Assembly: GCA_025331445.1 (NCBI GenBank)
Contig: JAIWNE010000035.1
Coordinates: 1 to 64,000, forward strand
DNA: 64,000 nt
Reading direction: 5' to 3'
DNA from: Blakeslea trispora
Taxonomy: Eukaryota > Mucoromycota > Mucoromycetes > Mucorales > Choanephoraceae
This document shows, piece by piece, positions 56,435 to 64,000 of this stretch. Each line of letters opens with the position of its first letter. The first letter of the stretch is position 1. The notes beneath the pieces are model-generated. The model did not search any database. It had not been told where the DNA came from and was given only the letters and a program-made list of their open reading frames with translations. Made by a program: the position numbers and the translations under genes.

Positions 56435-59400
56435 GAGTCAGTTTAATATGAATCGTGAAAAAGATGTAGAGAATTGTCTTTTTTGAATATCAAGGGAAAG
56501 AAAGAGAGAGAATTGTCAAGAATAAAGCACATGTTTCTCTTTTTATATCATTGGATTTCTCTTTGTCTGCGGACTACAGATTCAGACGACTGCTGTAATG
56601 GAGACGAAAGATGTAGTACAGTGCTTTCTTAGTTTGAAACACTAAGGAATCTATTGCAAAAAAGTTTCGGAATGTGAAATTGAACATCATAATTTCTCTC
56701 TGATTTGTTTTATCAAGCAATTGTTCACTCATTTCTCAATGTATCAAATCATATTACAAGGACACTGAGAGAGATCGCTTGCCAATCTACTTATTAATAG
56801 ACTTGTAGTGGTATGAACTGTATTATTTGACCATGTATCTAGTAAAAACAAGACTCGGAATTGGTTTATCGGATTGACCTCGGAGAGGTAAGAATGGCGC
56901 AAACGAATCGCTGATTCTTAATTTATACCGCCTATGATTGCATAAAACCTTTTCAATTATATGTTTCTACCTACGACACTAATGCTGCCTTTAGAGTTTT
57001 GGAGTGATTTTCGACTAAATGCACACTTTGAGTGTTTTTCTTCTCTCTCACTTTGAATAGCTTGTTCCGTTGACTAGTATCTAAAGACAAAGCCGCGCCT
57101 TTCATTGTCTCAGTTCTACATGTAATAGTTGCTGTTCGTCATCATAAAAGACGATGTGTCATCACCTAAATCTGTCTAATTTATAGAATTCATTTCTCTG
57201 AGTAAACTTTTGAATTACTTATAGATTTCATCCAGCCCTATTCCGTGAGAGTAAAACAATGAATTTAAATCAACAGGACCGAAACAAATACGTTCATGCA
57301 ACAAGTTCATTGAGAAAGAAAACACAACAACTAGAGACAGGTACAAGTGAAAGAAAATATTGATGAAAGCATTATGCCTAGCTGTTGCTATAGTTTTCTG
57401 ACCAATTTCAGATTTGCTTTAAGCCAGATGGAAAGTTATAGAATTTCAAATGTCATAACAATGTTATTAAGCTTTTGCTTACTGAAGAAATGGTTCATTG
57501 ATTTCAAGATAAAAAGGACAGCGAAGATCTAGTATTTCACTAAAAGTAGTTGCAGCTTCTAGTTTAGCAAATTCAATCAAACCAAAAGCTGTGATGTTTG
57601 CTTATTGCTTTCGCCAGGCATGAACGTCTTAAATTGGCTAAACAATATCTTTTGCTGCTTATGAATATACTTATCAGAGTGTCTTTCAAAAAACTCAACA
57701 CTTCATATAGTCAATTGTATTTCTACTTGGACATATTCAGAACAATTATGCTCAACAACCTCAATATGCTTTCATAATCAAGCATTCATTGTTTTACATC
57801 ATGAAACATACAAACGACAACATGTTCTTTTTTTTGTATTCAGCTTCACAAGCTAAATTTCATGTAAATCCTAATCTTCTTTTTTTAAAGAAAGCACACG
57901 GTTTCAGATTTAAAAATTTAAAATCTCAGCAAGCTGATCTGTTTAGTTTGACAAACTGCCTCTTTAAATAAAAACAGCCCTTAATATGTACGACCTATAC
58001 TTGTTGAGAAGATTCATCGATAGTATCATTACACATTTTCTTAAGAGAGCAAAAAAACAAAGCGTGTCCTTGCTTGCGGTCGAAACACATGCTGGCGTGT
58101 GTCTTTCACAATGATGCTAATGTCTCAGAATATCAGGGTCGGCCAAACATCCTTTTGCTAACTCAATTACATTCTCCAGCAGTAAGAGGTTTCATTTACT
58201 TTCCTTTTAGAGCATTTATCGAATGCTGCACCACTATGTATTGACTGCCTTATCTCTTTTTTTTTCCAACTGAACTAAACTTTGTTTTCGATTACTTTTA
58301 TAGTCTACTTGTTAAAAATAGACTAGCTTCCTTAATCAAACGTGGCATAGACTTGGTGAAATATACAAATTTTTTCAACTACCTGTTCTATTTCACTATC
58401 TTGATTACCATTTGAAAAGACACAAAAAACAGTCTCCTCATGAATGTTTTCTTTTTGAGAGAAGCAAGTATTAAAAAAGCTCCATCAAGCATTATGAAAC
58501 AATGAAATGAATATCGTGTTTAGCTTAGTGACGTTCTTGACATAAACTTAATAAGGATGATATCTTTGTACACCATGTCATACTTTCAATTAATTCCCCT
58601 CGAATGTTTTTTATTGAAACTAAATCAGATATGAACAAGTCAATCAAACCTTGTGACATAAAAAGAATAGCCAATGCTTAATGCTTGTGCAATCTAAAGT
58701 AGTTGATTTTATTGGTATCAGGTCCGAATCAAACCTTTTTTTAAGAAGACCTTTTAGATGGCAGTTATAACCAGCCTAGAGAAAAAGCTTGTTTGCTTCA
58801 ACATGTATAATCGACATATAAACAATGTGCTTTTGGGGGTACCATTTAGGTGAGTATCAGAGTATTTCTTTCTCATATCATCTACACAACATGCAATCTT
58901 GTCTCAATGAGGGTCTATGTGTCTCCAGGAAGCCTCTATCATTGACAACGATCATATCAATGAAAGAGTGCAGAATTTAAGTTATCATTTCTTTAAAGAG
59001 TTAAATGTCTTTTCCAGCAGTCTTCCATGTGGCAATATACTAAAGAGGCAGATCTGGTCCAACCTATCGTGAATGATATAAAGTCTATTAAATGCGACAG
59101 ATTCGTCACTTACCGAGTGTAGCAAAAACAAAAAAAAAAAACTGTTGATTTGAAATCCAATGTTTGGATATATACAACTCAGAAGCCTACAGGTAATTAT
59201 ACAAGAAACTTTAGCTTGTATAATGCGAGAAACCTCTTAATACACTTGCCCGATAGAACGGCTTGCTGAAAATCACTTTGGGGGATTTATAGGAAACGAT
59301 TTAGGAAGACGATCATAGAGCAAGATTCGTGCACAAATCAGTCATTGTACCTTTTTGTACTATCTTCTACCAACTTCTTCAATAACAATACTACTCTTTA

Positions 59401-62400
59401 TATTTGATATGAGCTCTGCCTCATATACATAAAACTTTTTCTTTAAAAATCACACTGAAGAGCGAACTCTCGAAAGATTTAGCATTGCATCCCAACTACA
59501 AAAACCAAATGAGTCTTTCAATAAAGCTTAGCTTCAGTAAATGATTCAAAGACTGCTTTTAAGTAGAGCAAGTATGGATTGACTATCATCAATAGTAATG
59601 CTGAAGCAGGTAAAAACTCAATATGTCTATCTTCTATACGCGTTTACAAAGCTAAATATGGGAGATTATGAAATCAAACGAGAAAGGCAAAACCGAATTC
59701 AATGAGCCCTTTCTTACTCATTTCTTTCTCCCAAGTAGTATTTGCTTTTTCTTTCTAGTTGTAATGCAAGTCATCCAATTCAAGAGTTAAAGAAATATGC
59801 GAGCAGCAGAAAATTGAAAAAATATTCTCACTTTAGCCGCTCCAAGTTTGGAGGCATACTAATTACTCAGGAGATGACATTCTTGAAACATTTTGGCCTA
59901 CTAACAGCGAGACATACTAATTTGCGTTATGTGCAACTTGCTATAACAAAAAGCATAATAACAAACGAAATCTCTTGCCGAGTTGTTCAGAACAAATGAA
60001 ATTAGTGCCATATCAATTTTGTTGATTAATTTATTATCTGTCAACTCTAATACTTGCTCTATTGTATATCAACACTTCCCAAGAAGGACTCAAAGAAGCG
60101 CATTGCCATATATGAGACTAAAATGTACCGTGGACTACTTTGTCCACTTGTTGAATTGGTAGTATGTCTTGTTAGTAATGATTCTCTTTATTTCGTTTGC
60201 GGAGACTATACATTGAAGTTTTCTAAAGAGGAATACAAGGATGAACGCGTTGTTATATATGATGTCATTAAAAATCTCTTTTTGGAAGCTTTTTGGGAGC
60301 ATATACTTAATGACATGCTCCGTTTTACATACGGTTATGTGCTATCATAATACTAAATCACATTATTGACATTGGAAAGAAATGATAACGAAGTTAGTTG
60401 AAATATTCAGCTCAGTCATAGAAAAACACAAGCAGTCTAAATCAGACGCTCTTCTCGGTTTAGAGGATGAAAATAAAGACCTTTTGTTCATCAAGTTTCC
60501 TATGCAAAGGGTGCTACATAAAGGCATTTAACGCCTTTGCCAAATCTTTTTAAGCAATAAAAATGCAAAGGAACATGTTCCCTCCTTCTTAGTTATAATT
60601 GCAGATCTGAATTACACGGTCATGATGAAGCATATTTTGACGTAGGTTCATGTGTCATCTGTTGCGAATAGCTCATCAGGCCTGATATATCTCTGTTAGC
60701 TGTTAAATTTAATGGCTTACCTGACCCTCAAATGAGAAGCAAGATAAGCTAATATAACTTTTTCACATCGTACGTAAAGAAGCAACGATACTAGCTTTGG
60801 TTCAATGCATGTCGACTCACACAAGCAGACCCATATCATACTAATTCTAATTCAAGTGGCTACTGTGTTCGGCCAAAGAGTACGTTTGTATCAAAGGATG
60901 GAATCAAGGAAAAGAAGTATGTGCTTCGAAGGCAATCATTTAGGTATTTCTATGAGTTCCGTATATCTTACTCAAGTTTTTATATACGTAAGGTCTATGT
61001 TTGTAGGCGACTTGGCTTTTAGGACTTGATTATCTTTATAATCAAAAATATAGAAAATGATGAAAAGGGCTACTCTGATGGCAAAACTGTTTCTTATGCT
61101 CTCAAGCTAGTAGCATGATACTAACTATAGAGCTATAATCAGATGAGATCTAATTAGATCGCCCTAATTCGATTTCAGCAAATCGATTGTGAGCAAAAAA
61201 AAGATGACTATCAAATGTTAGGCTTCAAATCATAACCATAGTAATAAAGACAACTCTGGCATTGCCAATAATGCTCGAAATACATACTCTTTTTTAAAAA
61301 CATACAACACTGATTTTAAAAGTGCGACTTTTTAATTATTTTTCTTTGGCAAAAATGTGTAAATCACAGTTCTGATTTCCAAAATAGCTTATAAGAGAAA
61401 GAAAGGAGAACGTATAGCATGTTTCAACACCTTTTTTCTTTTTTGTCTGACATTTTCTGTATCCCTTCTTTTTTTGTTTTAAGCATAATAATGAATATGC
61501 AGAAAACTATTCATTCACCTGTTACGTAATATTTGCAATTGTATCTAAAAGACAAGCAGGAGCAATATTCTTGTATTTTTTTTTGCAACACATAAAACAT
61601 GCGCAAACAGATTAAAAAAAATAGCTACATAGAGAATCGTCTTTGAATTGAATCAGTTGAGTGACTAAAGAGAGATAGAAAATAGCTTTTTTAGCTTTAG
61701 AGCCATTATCAATGAATTAAGTGCGTACACGCTTTCTCTCTTTTGCAACTCTAGAGCAATCGCTGCACTGTATTGCATAGTTGAACGTCCGCTTCCTTCT
61801 TCTTGGCTAATTTCTTCTAATCATCGCAAAGTCGTGCTTGTGGTCTAGGCCGAAATAATTGTATCATGAGCTATCCCTAAACTAGTCATGTATTGGTCTA
61901 GTAGCGAGTCTGCCCTAGAAAAAAACTCCTCGCTAATAGCTTTGTATATCAAATTTTACTCATAAGTTTTGCTCAATGTCAAATTCCAATTCGCTGGTTT
62001 CTGCTTCAGCCCTCTTACTGTTCAATTTGTAATTTCTAATTGCTTTGTGTCTGAGTGCAGAAATTCAATAGGGGTGTCTTAAAGAAATTAATGAACGCAC
62101 GCAAAAGTTTTATTTTTTCTATTTTTAGGCAAAACAAAATGATTCTTTTTTAGACAAATTATATGAAATGATCACAAAGGGTAACGTTGCTTTTTTGTAT
62201 TATCTATGACTCTGCTATTTCACTTATCTACAAGAAGAAGAGTCTTCGTAAAGAACAAAACAGTTTGCTTAATTCCGGTTTAGCTTTATGTCTTATAGAT
62301 TGAGGAAAAAGAAAGCAGATAACAGAAAGAAAAAAGCTGCTTTAAGAAACATCATGCTTTGAGTGTGCCATACCAACTGTTTAGCCTGTGTATCACTAAT

Positions 62401-63196
62401 TCTGTCTATTCCACGCAAAACAAAATGAAAGAGAGGAAGAAAGGAAAGGAGGAAAACAAAACGCACAGCTGCACTGCTGTTGCACGATAAAATAAAGATA
62501 GAGGTATCAACCTAAAACAGGCATGCAGCAAAGCATGTGCTTCATTTCGTATCTGTTTTGAACAGTTTGCTCCTGTTCAAAGGTTGCCCGAAGTGTTCGG
62601 TTTTCTTTTTCTCTGTCTCTTTTTTAAAGGCAGCTTTATGCCTTTACAGCTTGTTCTTTTTTTCTTTTACCCAAAAATAAAAATAAACGATGTGAAGGCA
62701 TTGTAACTGGCTAGAGCTTGGTCCTCTGTACAACCATCTGTCTTTCTCTCTTAAAAAAGTTCCAATCTAAAAAAAAAACGACTCATCCGGCTATACTATA
62801 TTTTCAATGATCGATGATTTCTTTTAGGTACCTTTTTGTTCAATTCTTTTCTTTTAATGATACACTAGATGCAAACAAGATAGTTTTCCATCAAAGTAAC
62901 GATCACACGATAGAATGGTAATTGAAGTCAGTTTTAGTCCTCGTTCTCTTTACCTCATTTAGAGAGATTGTCGGAAAAAGGTAAATTTCGTTTGGTGTTA
63001 TAATAACCAGTCTGAGGTTGTACAAAGTAAATTATGAAGCTAAATATAAAGTAGTTCCACTTTGCGACTAAAAGAAAAAAAAAACCTATATAAAGAGACA
63101 TCTAAATTGTCAACGAACCAGTTTTCTTTAAACTTAGACCTTTTATTTTTATTTTTCCCTTTCCATTCATTAGAATCTTAATCACTCCTTATAGCC
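56435..63196. other. Long gene-poor region (6.8 kb)
   Basis: No frame here has a recognisable domain. The left 500 bases hold the divergent promoter of the DUF8032-type gene (CT-rich near 56470-56560 on its coding strand). Two adjacent plus-strand frames, 59742-59999 and 60054-60350, are the longest; the second (RIAIYETKMYRGLLCPLVELV ... FVCGDYTLKF) has a protein-like composition and could be a decayed gene. The right 150 bases hold the chitin deacetylase promoter, with TATATAAAGAGAC at 63088 and a CTTTT-rich tract. No tRNA, rRNA or long repeat is evident. Confidence 0.45.
59742..60350 (+). pseudogene. Possible decayed gene (two adjacent frames)
   Basis: The first frame follows a good 3' splice consensus (TTTCTTTCTAG at 59748-59758) and reads SCNASHPIQELKKYASSRKLKKYSHFSRSKFGG in short blocks. 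After a stop-containing gap of about 50 bases the second frame reads PKKDSKKRIAIYETKMYRG and a hydrophobic-acidic tail. No family is recognised and no start is convincing. It could equally be chance. Confidence 0.22.
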
Positions 63197-63979
63197 ATGT
63201 TCATTAAGGTTTCCGCCGTCGCAATTGCCGCTCTTCAAGTTGCCAGCTTCGTTGAAGCTGCCAAGTCTAGCAGCACCTCCACCAAGTTGGAAAAGCCTCA
63301 AGACTACTACAAGGCCTGGAAGTCTCAAGTTGATCCTACTAACATCACTATTCCCGCCATCAGCCAAACTACTTCCAACGACCCTACTGCCGAATGTGCT
63401 TACTACAGTCCTACCAACTTTGAATTCAACGAAAAGGAATGGCCCAACATTTGGGAGACTGCTACTTCCAACGGCATGGACAAGTCTGCTGAATTCCAAG
63501 CTCTTTACAACTCCATTGACTGGACCAAGGCTCCCAAGATCAAGCCTCGTAAGTTGAACTCTGATGGTTCCATTGACATGAAGAACTACGACCAAAGCAA
63601 GGATCCCGATTGTTGGTGGTCTGCCTCTACCTGTACTGTTCCCAAGGCCAAGGGCGTTAACGCTGATATCTACACTTGTAACGAACCCGATACTTGGGGT
63701 CTTACCTACGATGATGGACCCAACTGTTCTCACAATGCTTTCTATGACTACTTGGAAGACCAAAAGTTGAAGGCCTCCATGTTCTACATTGGTTCCAACG
63801 TCATCAACTGGCCTTACGGTGCTCAACGTGGTGTCAAGGCTGGTCACCACATTGCCGACCACACTTGGTCTCACCAATTGATGACTACCTTGAGCAACAA
63901 GGAAGTCTTGGCTGAACTTTACTACACTCAAAAGGCCATCAAGATGGTCACTGGTGTTACTCCCATCCACTGGCGTCCT
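63197..63979 (+). CDS. Secreted chitin deacetylase (carbohydrate esterase family 4), 5' exon, cut by window end
   Basis: The first exon runs from ATG 63197 to a GTAAGT donor at 63980 (261 codons); the rest lies beyond the window. A signal peptide (MFIKVSAVAIAALQVASFVEA) is followed by a Ser/Thr-containing pro-region. The polysaccharide deacetylase domain starts at DIYTCNEPDTWGLTYDDGPN, where TYDDGP is motif 1 (catalytic base and metal Asp). HHIADHTWSH holds motif 2 (HxxxH metal ligands). The exon ends at HWRP, the beginning of motif 3. Strong similarity of order and wording to the Mucor rouxii enzyme is from memory. It converts cell-wall chitin to chitosan, abundant in Mucorales. Codon use is highly biased (AAG, AAC, GGT), as for a strongly expressed gene. 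Confidence 0.92.
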
Positions 63980-64000
63980 GTAAGTTTGATAATCGATATA

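Noticed and set aside
63182..63970. 262-codon minus-strand frame
   Set aside because: Antisense to the chitin deacetylase exon, whose motifs and signal peptide are clear; strong codon bias creates a long shadow frame.

Overview
The window is nuclear DNA of a filamentous fungus, very probably of the order Mucorales (Mucoromycota). It is AT-rich, and its genes carry many short introns of about 50-80 bases with GTAAGT/GTATGT donors. The gene set fits: a white-collar-1 photoreceptor, a secreted chitin deacetylase, a steryl glucosyltransferase, a type IV flippase, a fungal ADAM protease, and a MULE transposon carrying an OTU peptidase. All assignments come from reading motifs and tracing splice sites by eye; no database search was run.

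Positions 1 to about 13,430 are a transposon graveyard with one candidate host gene. It holds the end of a MULE-like element (1-81), three decayed IS630/Tc1-mariner-type transposases (about 100-3,160), a 190-base tandem duplication, a six-exon gene of a family I associate with Mucorales (4,418-6,252), a 12-base minisatellite, a truncated Plavaka/CACTA-like transposase, a nearly complete MULE with 136-base terminal inverted repeats enclosing a FAR1-MULE-SWIM transposase and an OTU domain (7,867-12,695), half of another IS630-like transposase, and a foldback palindrome.

Positions 14,935 to 51,112 are gene-dense. In order they are a Mei2-like RNA-binding protein (+), an SMUBP2/Hcs1 helicase (-), a Dnf1/2-type flippase (+), an Atg26/Ugt51 steryl glucosyltransferase (+), eEF1B-gamma (+), a WC-1-type LOV photoreceptor (-), an Hst2-type sirtuin (-), an ADAM metalloprotease (-), exportin-7 (+), a small secreted BP74-like protein (+) and Abp1 (-). 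The flippase and the glucosyltransferase are head-to-tail and both act on membrane lipids. Most other neighbours share no obvious pathway, as expected for fungal chromosomes.

Positions 51,113 to 63,196 are gene-poor. They contain a 1.7 kb non-autonomous element with 130-base, seemingly perfect inverted repeats and TA flanks, a 279-base MITE, one DUF8032-type regulator (-) and a 6.8 kb stretch in which I see no convincing gene. A chitin deacetylase starts at 63,197 and runs off the right edge.

The points most worth checking are the MULE-OTU composite element, which has no target-site duplication; a predicted 2-nt micro-exon inside the Walker A motif of the helicase; a one-base frameshift in the otherwise intact eEF1B-gamma gene; a GC-AG intron in the sirtuin; and the palindromic and inverted-repeat structures in the two repeat-rich regions.
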